NCBI GenBank assembly: GCA_024278175.1
Contig: JAJRTS010000009.1
Coordinates: 1-37,409, forward strand
DNA length: 37,409 nucleotides
Source: Gemmatimonadales bacterium
GTDB taxonomy: Bacteria; Gemmatimonadota; Glassbacteria; GWA2-58-10
Direction: 5' to 3'
Below are positions 22,467 to 29,330 of this stretch, in pieces. A program made the translations under genes and the position numbers. Position 1 is the stretch's first letter, and the number at the start of each line of letters is the position of its first letter. The notes under the pieces were generated by a model that made no database searches, was not told where the DNA came from, and saw only the letters and a list, made by a program, of their open reading frames with translations.

Positions 22467-23606
22467 ATGTTATTACGCAAGCTGCTGATTCTGGCGATTA
22501 TCACGGTTGTCTCACAGGGTGTGGTCTCGGCCGGGGTGATTAACGTGCCCGGGGATGCTCCTTCGATTGAACTGGCAGTGGGCCGGGCCGCCGCCGGAGA
22601 TACAGTTATGATCGCTCCCGGTGTTTACAAGCTGAATCTGACCATCAGTGATAAAGCGGTAACGCTCGCATCACGGTTTCTTACCACCGGCGATACATCT
22701 TACGTGCGCCGTACGGTGCTTGATGGAGCCGGTGAAACAGTGCTCAACGTGGAAGCCGGTGGCAGGGACACGGAAGTGATCGGCCTGACGGTGCGCAACG
22801 GCGACGACGGGATCATGGCCGCCTGCCGGATGCTGATCGCGGACTGTTTTTTTGAGGCCAATAGCGACGCGATTGACTATGAGGGCGGCGGCGGAGTCTG
22901 CCGGAATAACTCTTTTACCGGGAACTGGGACGATGCGATCGATCTTGACGGGCCGGTTGCGGTGCTGATCGTGGGCAACAGAATCTGGGCTAACGGCGAC
23001 GACGGGATTGAAATCAGGTTGCATCCATACACCGGCCCGGTACTGGAAACGATGATCCTGGGCAATACGATTCACGCCAATGCAGAGGACGGGATCCAGT
23101 TTATCGACTACTCCACGGACTCCGACCGGAAGTTTATTATCGAGCGTAACATCATCACGCATAACGCCATGGCGGCGGTGGGCTGCATGGGCAACGAGAA
23201 CACGGTGGAGAACTACGAGGCATTCCCCGTGCCGGAGGAAATCGTGCTGCTCAATAACACGATTGCCCACAACAACTATGGCGTTACCGGCGGCGCCAGG
23301 CTGGCGGCGGTCAACAACCTGATAGTTTCCACAACTCACGCCGCGGCCAAGGGAATCGCCGCTAAGTCACTGATTGCCAACAACCTGTTCTGGGACAACG
23401 GGCGGGACCAGGACGGCTGCACCGCCCGGCGGGAGAAAAACCTTTACGCCGATCCGTTGCTCGCTGCCGGTTATCGCCTGTCCGCCGGCAGTCCGGCTGT
23501 TGACTCCGGAGTTGACTGGATCGAGTGGAATGGACAGAGGTTGCACTCAGCCCTGGTGGGCGAGATCAATGGGAAGTCGGTGGATGTCGGCGCGTTTGAG
23601 AGGTGA
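22467..23606 (+). CDS. Secreted right-handed parallel beta-helix protein
   Basis: A 379-aa exported protein with a signal peptide (residues 1-22, ending VVSAG). It starts with INVPGDAPSIELAVGRAAAGDTVMIAPGVYKLNLTI, the usual entrance to a pectate-lyase-like beta-helix. Repeated coils follow, rich in Asn and G-D-D-G-I turns (NGDDGIMAACRML, NSDAIDYEGGGG, NWDDAIDLDG, NGDDGIEIRL, NAEDGIQFID). The end, YADPLLAAGYRLSAGSPAVDSGVD ... VDVGAFER, is the common cap of such proteins (usually SPAIDAG ... DIGAFE). It could bind or cleave extracellular polysaccharide, but no catalytic residues can be assigned. ATG 22467 lies behind AAGGAGAAC. It is convergent with the permease downstream. Confidence 0.87.
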   Translation: MLLRKLLILAIITVVSQGVVSAGVINVPGDAPSIELAVGRAAAGDTVMIAPGVYKLNLTISDKAVTLASRFLTTGDTSYVRRTVLDGAGETVLNVEAGGRDTEVIGLTVRNGDDGIMAACRMLIADCFFEANSDAIDYEGGGGVCRNNSFTGNWDDAIDLDGPVAVLIVGNRIWANGDDGIEIRLHPYTGPVLETMILGNTIHANAEDGIQFIDYSTDSDRKFIIERNIITHNAMAAVGCMGNENTVENYEAFPVPEEIVLLNNTIAHNNYGVTGGARLAAVNNLIVSTTHAAAKGIAAKSLIANNLFWDNGRDQDGCTARREKNLYADPLLAAGYRLSAGSPAVDSGVDWIEWNGQRLHSALVGEINGKSVDVGAFER

Positions 23607-23637
23607 TTACCGGCACAGTCTCCGCCGGGGAGGCGGC

Positions 23638-24729
23638 TCAGTCGTAGACCAGCGCCTCCAGCGGGTCCTGGCGCGCGGCCCACAGCGCGGGGTAGAGCGC
23701 GCCGATACAGCCGACAACCAGCCCCAGGGCCAGGCTGCGCAGGGCCAGCTCGGCGGTAATCTCCACTGTCAGTAACTGAAATTTCCACTCGATCACCGCG
23801 CTGCTGCCCACGGCCAGGGCGATGCCCAGGATCGCTCCCAGCAGGCTGAGCGCGAACGCCTCGGTCATGATGGCCGTGAGGATATAGGCGCGCGAGGCTC
23901 CCAGGCTTTTGAGGATGCCGATCTCGCGGGTACGCTCCACCACGGTGGTGTACATCGAGAGCAGGATCACCAGGGCGCTGATGATCAGCGTGGTGTAGTT
24001 GATCGCCCCGATAAACTGGTTGAGGGAATTGAGGTACTTGCTCATCGAGGCGGCGATATTGCTCATAAACTGGGTGTTCACACCCTTGAATCGCGCCAGG
24101 ATCGTTTTGCTCACCCGGTCGACCGCCTCCGGCGTGTCGGCGCGGACGAAAAACAGGCTGACCCGTCCGGGCTGGCTGGTAAGCTCGGCCATTTTCTCGT
24201 AGTGCATGAACACGCGCGTGCCCACTCCCGGCCGCACGATCCCCACGATCTCGAACGGTTGTCCCAGCACCAGCGAATCGCCCACGCTCAGGCCCTCCTG
24301 GGAGGCGATCCGGCTGTCGATAAACATCTCGTCCAGGGTCTGCAGCGGCCGCCCGTCGATAAAGATCAGTTCGCCCCCCAGGTCCTGGAAATTTTCCGGC
24401 TCTATCCCGAACACGTTGTAGGGCGCACCGCCGATCTGGGTCTTCCAGATCAGCACCGGGCTCACTGTCTGCACCCCGTCGATAGTGCGAAGCTCTTCGG
24501 CCATCTTGTAGGGCAGCACGCCGGAGCCGAAGAGCAGCGGGTTGCTGCCGCTGCGTATCACCGTGATGTCCGCGCCGATCCCCCTGATCCGTTCGGTAAA
24601 TTCGTTGAGTACACCGTTGACCAGGCCCCAGAGCACCATGAACAGGCAGATACCGACGGAGAGGGCCAGGATGCTGATAGCGCTGCGCATTTTGCGCTGG
24701 CTCAGATTGGAAAGCGCAAGTCTGATCAT
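23638..24729 (-). CDS. MacB/FtsX-type ABC transporter permease
   Basis: A 363-aa inner-membrane protein with the MacB/LolC layout. It starts with the transmembrane entry MIRLALSNLSQRKMRSAISILALSVGICLFMVLWGLVNGV. A large periplasmic domain follows (about 45-230, with RIRGIGADITVI and SQEGLSVGDSLVLG). A C-terminal FtsX domain has three membrane segments, with ERTREIGILKSLGASRAYILTAIMTEAFALSLLGAILG. Such permeases work as dimers with a LolD/MacB-type ATPase, in lipoprotein release or export of lipids and peptides. No ATPase gene is adjacent. It is transcribed alone on the minus strand, convergent with the beta-helix gene (31-nt gap) and divergent from the polyprenyl synthase operon. The ribosome-binding site at the chosen ATG is weak. 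Confidence 0.9.
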   Translation of the reverse strand: MIRLALSNLSQRKMRSAISILALSVGICLFMVLWGLVNGVLNEFTERIRGIGADITVIRSGSNPLLFGSGVLPYKMAEELRTIDGVQTVSPVLIWKTQIGGAPYNVFGIEPENFQDLGGELIFIDGRPLQTLDEMFIDSRIASQEGLSVGDSLVLGQPFEIVGIVRPGVGTRVFMHYEKMAELTSQPGRVSLFFVRADTPEAVDRVSKTILARFKGVNTQFMSNIAASMSKYLNSLNQFIGAINYTTLIISALVILLSMYTTVVERTREIGILKSLGASRAYILTAIMTEAFALSLLGAILGIALAVGSSAVIEWKFQLLTVEITAELALRSLALGLVVGCIGALYPALWAARQDPLEALVYD

Positions 24730-24864
24730 AGAGAGAATTAACCTGTTTTTGGGAACGAATTTTTACCACAACGACACGTTCTGAATTCTCCGGCGTGGGA
24801 GACGATAAATTTACCTGCGCGGCTGTTCCAAGTCAAGAGGGTTGCGGCAAATAGCCGAGTACTG

Positions 24865-24893
24865 TTGACTTATAAATCTCGATTTGTTAGCTT
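24865..24893 (+). promoter_or_regulatory. Promoter for the polyprenyl synthase-ApbE operon
   Basis: TTGACT (24865-24870) and TAGCTT (24888-24893) are 17 bp apart, about 55 nt before the GTG start at 24953, in an AT-rich gap between divergent genes. The -35 box is good and the -10 box moderate. Confidence 0.5.
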
Positions 24894-24952
24894 GAACCGT
24901 TATTTGGTTTTCACCTTGTGAGACTGATACTTAGGGCCGCAAACCCGGAGCC

Positions 24953-25960
24953 GTGTTGAACCCCGAAGCCGCTGTCACCCGGAAGTGGATAGAAGCGCTG
25001 ACGCAAATCCAGATCGCCCTCAGCGATGATCTGGAGCAGGTCGGCGCACGGATTGAGGTGCTGCTCGACAGTGACTTCGAGCCGATCATCGAGGTATTGG
25101 GACACCTGCTCAGTAAGAGCGGCAAGATGATCCGTCCCATGTTGCTGATGATGGCGGCGGACCGTTCGCGCGCCGGGCGTGAGCAGCTTATTTCCCTGGG
25201 GGCGTCGGTGGAGTTGATCCATACCGCCTCGCTGGTCCACGATGACACGATTGACAGTTCGAGCTACCGCCGGGGTGTCGAGACGCTTAACTCAAAGTGG
25301 AACCACAAGACCAGCGTTATTATCGGTGACTACCTGCTGGCGGGCGCCTTCAGCGAGATCGCCTCGGTGGGCAACCTGGAAGTGGTCAGGAAACTGACAG
25401 GAGCGTGCCGGTCGCTGGCCAGCGGGGAGATGCGGCAGATGGCCCTCGAGGGCCATCTTGACGCCCACGAGGAAGATTATTTCATGTTCGTACGTGAGAA
25501 AACCGGCAGCCTGTTCGGCGCCACCTGCTCGGTGGCGGCCACTGTCTCCGGTGGAGCTTACCGCGATGAGCTCGAGCGTTTCGGCGTGCTGTTCGGCTGC
25601 ATCTTCCAGATCACGGACGATCTGCTGGATTACTCCTGGTTCTCGGACAAGAGCGGTAAGCCCACGGGTCAGGACATGCGCGAGCGCAAGATGACACTTC
25701 CCCTGATATATTCCCTATCCCGCATGAACTCCAGCGCGCGCGCCGAGTTCAAAAATGCGTTTTCTCCGGCGGGTTGTCTCAGTGATGAGACCGCCACCGG
25801 GCTGCAGGAGATAGTCGTCGAGTACGGCGGTCTGGACTATGCCTGGAGCCGGGCGGTGGAACTCGCCGGCGAGGCGGCCGGCCTGATCGAGCGGCTGGAC
25901 AGCGAGCGGGCGACCCGTCTTAAGGTTCTGGTGGATCTGATAGTTGAACGCGACAGGTAG
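24953..25960 (+). CDS. Trans-polyprenyl diphosphate synthase (quinone side-chain type)
   Basis: A 335-aa cytoplasmic enzyme that condenses isopentenyl diphosphate units onto an allylic primer, usually to make the tail of menaquinone or ubiquinone. Both aspartate-rich Mg2+-binding motifs are present: DDTID (97-101, in LVHDDTID) and DDLLD (222-226, in QITDDLLDY). The substrate-binding GKMIRP lies at 57-62, and GDYLLAGAF and EKTGSLF are conserved. The residues before the first motif (SLVH) are small, consistent with a medium or long product, but exact length cannot be read. The start is GTG 24953 behind GGAG; TTG 24956 is possible. Its end overlaps the apbE-like gene by 17 nt, so it heads a four-gene coupled set (polyprenyl synthase, ApbE, NusG-II, Gx transporter) suggestive of a dedicated quinone pool for an electron-transfer system. 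Confidence 0.93.
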   Translation: MLNPEAAVTRKWIEALTQIQIALSDDLEQVGARIEVLLDSDFEPIIEVLGHLLSKSGKMIRPMLLMMAADRSRAGREQLISLGASVELIHTASLVHDDTIDSSSYRRGVETLNSKWNHKTSVIIGDYLLAGAFSEIASVGNLEVVRKLTGACRSLASGEMRQMALEGHLDAHEEDYFMFVREKTGSLFGATCSVAATVSGGAYRDELERFGVLFGCIFQITDDLLDYSWFSDKSGKPTGQDMRERKMTLPLIYSLSRMNSSARAEFKNAFSPAGCLSDETATGLQEIVVEYGGLDYAWSRAVELAGEAAGLIERLDSERATRLKVLVDLIVERDR

Positions 25961-27047
25961 ATGGATATTGCGCCTGGGCCTGATACTGGCTGTAGTGCTG
26001 GTGGCCGTGGGAATCAGGACCCTGGGCGGGCTGGGCGCCGACAGACAGGCGGGCTCCTACGTCCACGACAGTTTCGTGATGGGTACTGTGCTGAATATCA
26101 AGGTGCGGGGCGCATCGCGTGAGTCGGCCAGGCAGGCCGTGGGGGTCGTGGAGGCGGAAGCCGAGCGGTTGCACGTGCTTTTCGATCCCCACGACGAGAA
26201 CAGCGCGATCAGCCTGCTCAACCGCACGGCCGCCGGCGGCGGCGGCACGGTGCCGGTGGGCCGGGACGTGGCCCGCGTGCTGGCCGCGGCGATTGCCGTG
26301 AGAAATTCCTCCGGCCGTGGATTCGACCCCGCGCTGGGGCCGCTGATCGACCTCTGGGGATTCAGTGATGAAAGCCCCGCAAGTGAGATTCCCGACACCC
26401 TGCAACTGGCGCGACTGACAGCGGAGCTGGCCGCTGCCGGCCGGATCGAGCTGAGCCCCGACAGCGCCACGGTGCTGGTGCCCTCCGGAGCGGGAGCGCT
26501 GGATGTGGGCGGGATCGCCAAGGGCTACGCGGTTGACAGGGCAATCGAGATTCTCGACAGCCTGGGGATAGAGAACGCGTTGGTTAACCTGGGAGGGGAG
26601 ATCGGCGTACTGGGTGTGGGCTCCAACGGCCGCGACTGGCGCGTGGGCGTGCAGCATCCCCGCCTGGCCGCCAGCCACCTGGGCGTGGTCAGCCAGCGGG
26701 AGGGCATGTTCGTGGCCACCAGCGGGGACTACGAGCGGTTTTTTATCCTCGATGGCCACCGCTACCACCACATTCTCAACCCGGAGAGCGGGTTCCCGGC
26801 CAGCGGCGGTGCCGTGATGAGTACCACTGTGATCGCCAGCAGTTGCCTGCTTGCCGATGCGATGGCCACCGCGGCGTTCGTGCTGGGCCCGGCCGGGGGG
26901 ATCCGTTTCCTGGAGAGCCAGGGCGCGCAGGGATTGATCGTATACGCCAGTGATGGCGACCGGGAAAACGGCGAAATTACCTATAGCGCCACCAGCGGGT
27001 TTCTGAGCATCATGCAGCCGGAGCTCGACGGCAGGCCAATCTACTAA
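25944..27047 (+). CDS. apbE: FAD:protein FMN transferase (ApbE), membrane-anchored
   Basis: ApbE attaches FMN covalently to a threonine in extracytoplasmic redox proteins, using FAD. The 367-aa frame starts at TTG 25944, inside the end of the polyprenyl synthase gene; TTG 25968 is an alternative. A single N-terminal anchor (LRLGLILAVVLVAVGIRTL) places the enzyme outside the cytoplasmic membrane. Family motifs are HDSFVMGTVLNIKV, the FAD/Mg region GAGALDVGGIAKGYAVDRAIE, ALVNLGGEIGVLG and the C-terminal ATSGDYERFFILDGHRYHHILNPESGFP. No target bearing an FMN-acceptor motif (D-x-x-T-G-A-[ST]) was seen in the proteins of this window, so its client lies elsewhere. The gene is followed after 15 nt by the NusG-II gene. 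Confidence 0.93.
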   Translation: MNATGRWILRLGLILAVVLVAVGIRTLGGLGADRQAGSYVHDSFVMGTVLNIKVRGASRESARQAVGVVEAEAERLHVLFDPHDENSAISLLNRTAAGGGGTVPVGRDVARVLAAAIAVRNSSGRGFDPALGPLIDLWGFSDESPASEIPDTLQLARLTAELAAAGRIELSPDSATVLVPSGAGALDVGGIAKGYAVDRAIEILDSLGIENALVNLGGEIGVLGVGSNGRDWRVGVQHPRLAASHLGVVSQREGMFVATSGDYERFFILDGHRYHHILNPESGFPASGGAVMSTTVIASSCLLADAMATAAFVLGPAGGIRFLESQGAQGLIVYASDGDRENGEITYSATSGFLSIMQPELDGRPIY

Positions 27048-27062
27048 CTCCGGCGGGTAACG

Positions 27063-27473
27063 ATGGCGCGAGCCGAATTCCAACTTCCCCCCCTGGCAAC
27101 GGCAACCGACTGGGTGATGCTGGGCGCGGTGTTCCTCTGCTCGCTCTCGTTCTACGGGTTCCGGATGCTGGAAGACAGGGCTGAGGGCGGGTTGGTCACT
27201 GTTGTGCAGGTGGGCGATGAGCGAGTGGCGGTGCTGCCGGCCCGCAAGGATACCGTGCTGGTGGTCAGCGGCAAGCTGGGCGAGGTTCGGATAGTGCAGC
27301 AGGCGGGCGAGCTCTGGCTGGAAGACGCACCCTGCCGGCTTAAAATCTGTGAGCGCATGGGCCATATTCATCGCTCCGGCGAGGTGATTGTCTGCGCGCC
27401 GAACAAGGTGATGGTCCGCCGGGAGAGAGTGGGCGGAGAGCGGGAGGGGACACTGGATGCAATCTCCCGCTGA
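27063..27473 (+). CDS. NusG domain II-containing membrane-anchored protein
   Basis: A 136-aa protein with one N-terminal membrane segment (about 16-33, DWVMLGAVFLCSLSFYGF) and an outer domain of the NusG-domain-II type. Its typical end is visible: APCRLKICERMGHIHRSGEVIVCAPNKVMV, with Cys91, Cys96 and Cys111. Despite the name it is not a transcription factor. Such proteins occur beside Gx transporters, ApbE and polyprenyl synthases in electron-transfer loci, where a homolog is, as I recall, called EetA in Listeria. The three cysteines could form a disulfide or bind a cofactor; this is speculative. It overlaps the next gene by 17 nt. Confidence 0.85.
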   Translation: MARAEFQLPPLATATDWVMLGAVFLCSLSFYGFRMLEDRAEGGLVTVVQVGDERVAVLPARKDTVLVVSGKLGEVRIVQQAGELWLEDAPCRLKICERMGHIHRSGEVIVCAPNKVMVRRERVGGEREGTLDAISR

Positions 27474-28047
27474 GGGTATGGCCGTTGTGGGGCCCGAGCC
27501 ACGCGAGGTGCGTGAGCGGATCGAGCGCCTGAGCCTGATCGCGGCGGCCACCGCTTTCGAGCTGGTGCTGTTCGTGCTGGACTCGGCGCTTCCGCGGCCG
27601 ATTCCGTGGATCAAGATCGGTCTGGCCAACATAGTTACCCTGGCTCTGCTGGTGGGCGCGGGCTGGCGAGTGGCGGCGGCCGTGCATTTTCTGCGCATTA
27701 CGATCGGCGCGGTTTTACGCGGCGGGCTGTTTACCCCGTTTTTCCTGTTGAGTTTTAGCGGCGGTGCGGTATCTTTTATCGTGATGGCGCTGGCGGTGCG
27801 CTGGGCCATTCCCGTGCTGGGTTTTCTGGGGGTGAGTTTCCTGGGGGCGCTGGCGCATAATACAGTCCAGTTGCTGATGGTGGCCGCCGCGTTATCCGAC
27901 AGTTCCGTGCTGGTGCTGCTCTGGCCGGCCGTGCTGTTGTTCAGCCTGTGCTACGGCGGATTCTCAGGCTGGTGCAGCTTCCATTTCTGCCGCAGGATAC
28001 CTCAACTGGCCGAGGGCAGGCTTGCGCAGGCCCTCCGGGCCGGTTGA
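27457..28047 (+). CDS. Gx transporter / heptaprenyl-synthase component I-like membrane protein (EetB-like)
   Basis: A 196-aa protein with about five to six membrane segments. The family pattern is clear: ERLSLIAAATAFELVLFVLDSALPRPIPWIKIGLANIVTLALL, HFLRITIGAVLRGGLFTPFFLLSFSGGAVSFIVMAL, FLGALAHNTVQLLMVAAAL. The 'PxxKxGLANI' and 'R...L.G....PxFLLSFxGG' blocks are characteristic of the Gx-transporter family, also annotated as heptaprenyl diphosphate synthase component I. The transported molecule is not established. Its position after polyprenyl synthase, ApbE and a NusG-II protein recalls the eetA-eetB part of the flavin-based extracellular electron transfer locus of Listeria. It starts inside the NusG-II gene, so the two are coupled. 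Confidence 0.87.
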   Translation: MQSPAEGMAVVGPEPREVRERIERLSLIAAATAFELVLFVLDSALPRPIPWIKIGLANIVTLALLVGAGWRVAAAVHFLRITIGAVLRGGLFTPFFLLSFSGGAVSFIVMALAVRWAIPVLGFLGVSFLGALAHNTVQLLMVAAALSDSSVLVLLWPAVLLFSLCYGGFSGWCSFHFCRRIPQLAEGRLAQALRAG

Positions 28048-28095
28048 GCTTGAAATCATATAATCGTTAAGGTTTTTTCAGCAGTGGAGGCAAGC

Positions 28096-28362
28096 TTGCA
28101 CAGGAGACGGTTTCCGGTTTATCTGTCCGTGCTGATTATCGGGATGCTGGTCGGTGGTTATCTGGGGAAGGTGCTGGCCACGGTGATGCCCGACGGGGTG
28201 GCGAAAGATTTTTTCCTGACCTCGATTACGGGCCATTTCGGACCGGTCACGATCGATCTGGCGATTATCGCGCTGACTCTGGGACCACTGGAAGTTACGC
28301 TTAACCTGGTGGGAATCCTGGGGTTCTTTATCGCCTTCTACCTGTTCCGCTCGTTTATCTAA
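28096..28362 (+). CDS. DUF4321-like small membrane protein
   Basis: An 88-aa hydrophobic protein. TTG 28096 was chosen because GGAGG lies exactly 5 nt upstream; the frame is open from GTG 28084. After a basic start (HRRRF) there are two hydrophobic segments, about 7-25 (PVYLSVLIIGMLVGGYLGKVL) and 52-86 (IDLAIIALTLGPLEVTLNLVGILGFFIAFYLFRSFI), with a PDGVAKDFFLTSITGHFGP loop between. This layout is that of DUF4321 proteins, whose role is unknown. TATAAT at 28059-28064 lies in the 48-nt gap after the Gx transporter gene, without a clear -35 box, so it may have its own weak promoter or be cotranscribed with the operon before it. Confidence 0.75.
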   Translation: MHRRRFPVYLSVLIIGMLVGGYLGKVLATVMPDGVAKDFFLTSITGHFGPVTIDLAIIALTLGPLEVTLNLVGILGFFIAFYLFRSFI

Positions 28363-28395
28363 AGGGGCGGCAAGGCGTGTGTTGCGCGGCGGGTA

Positions 28396-29304
28396 TCAGC
28401 CAACCGTAACACGGTTGCGTCCCTGGTCCTTGCTGGTGTAAAGCAACTCGTCGACTTTCCTGAGAATCCCGTTCTTGTCCAGTCCGTTTCCGGCGGTGGC
28501 CAGCGTGGCGCCCAGCGAAATGGTAACGCTTATGGGTCCGTCGTTAGCGTCGGTTTCCAGTTCCTCGACAGCTTTGCGCATTTTCTCCGCAACCACCTCC
28601 AGTTCTTCCTGTCCCAGGTTCAACACCACGGCCAAAAATTCCTCACCGCCCCAGCGTCCGATAATGTCCGAGGAACGGACCACGGTAGAAAGGTTCTGGG
28701 CAACGCTCCGGAGCACCTGGTCGCCCGCATCGTGGCCGTGGCGGTCGTTGATGTTTTTGAAATGGTCTATGTCGATAAACACCAGACCGAAACTTAAGTC
28801 GTAGCGCTTCATCTCGTCGGTTTTCGATTGGAGCACATTGTCCAGGTAGCGGCGGTTGGCCAGGCCGGTGAGCGGGTCTATCATGGCCAGCTTGCGCAGT
28901 TTTTCAATAACGTTGCGGGCAGCGATCCGGGAACTGTTGTCGTGGAATATCTGCACCGCGCCGCTGATCTGGCCGCGGGAGTCGTGGATCGGCTCGATAC
29001 GGCAGGTAACAGGGACGCTGCGGCCATCGCGGTGGCGCAGGAACAGATCGCCCTCGCGCGTGTTCCCATCGGCAAGTGTCAACTCGATCGGGCATTGCTC
29101 AGCGCAGCCGGAAACGCTCTCGTCGGGGCAGTGGGTAAGCAGCGACTCGCACACCGTATCTCCGGCGATGTCGTTGTACAGGTAGCCGCTGATTTTCTCC
29201 GCGCTTTTGTTCCAGAAAGTGATCTTCTTCTTCCTGTCCACGCAGAAGATGCCGTCGAACAGCCTGTCGAGAAGATTTTTGTAGTAATCCACTGAAGGCG
29301 ACAC
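28396..29304 (-). CDS. PAS-GGEEF diguanylate cyclase with cysteine-rich PAS
   Basis: A 302-aa soluble enzyme predicted to make cyclic di-GMP. Residues about 8-125 form a PAS domain (LFDGIFCVDRKKKITFWNKSAEKISGY ... GAVQIFHDNSSR). Its middle carries four cysteines, C52, C59, C67 and C71 (spacing x6, x7, x3), which could bind a metal or cluster or sense redox. The GGDEF domain follows: DPLTGLANRRYLD, FIDIDHFKNINDRHGHDAGD, the active-site loop GGEEF at 219-223 and a canonical allosteric I-site RSSD at 210-213, so product inhibition is expected. The start is GTG 29304, with GGGAG upstream. It lies 26 nt downstream of the PpiD-like gene on the same strand and may be cotranscribed with it. Confidence 0.95.
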   Translation of the reverse strand: MSPSVDYYKNLLDRLFDGIFCVDRKKKITFWNKSAEKISGYLYNDIAGDTVCESLLTHCPDESVSGCAEQCPIELTLADGNTREGDLFLRHRDGRSVPVTCRIEPIHDSRGQISGAVQIFHDNSSRIAARNVIEKLRKLAMIDPLTGLANRRYLDNVLQSKTDEMKRYDLSFGLVFIDIDHFKNINDRHGHDAGDQVLRSVAQNLSTVVRSSDIIGRWGGEEFLAVVLNLGQEELEVVAEKMRKAVEELETDANDGPISVTISLGATLATAGNGLDKNGILRKVDELLYTSKDQGRNRVTVG

Positions 29305-29330
29305 GGAAAAAACTCCCTGTAACCGAATGT

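Noticed and set aside
23622-23636. CCGCC/GGCGG hairpin between the convergent beta-helix and permease genes
   Set aside because: Five-bp stem without a T-run on either side; too weak to call a terminator, although the position is suitable.
25920-27809. 629-codon open frame on the - strand
   Set aside because: Antisense to apbE, the NusG-II gene and the Gx gene, which all show family motifs; long shadow frames are expected at this GC content.
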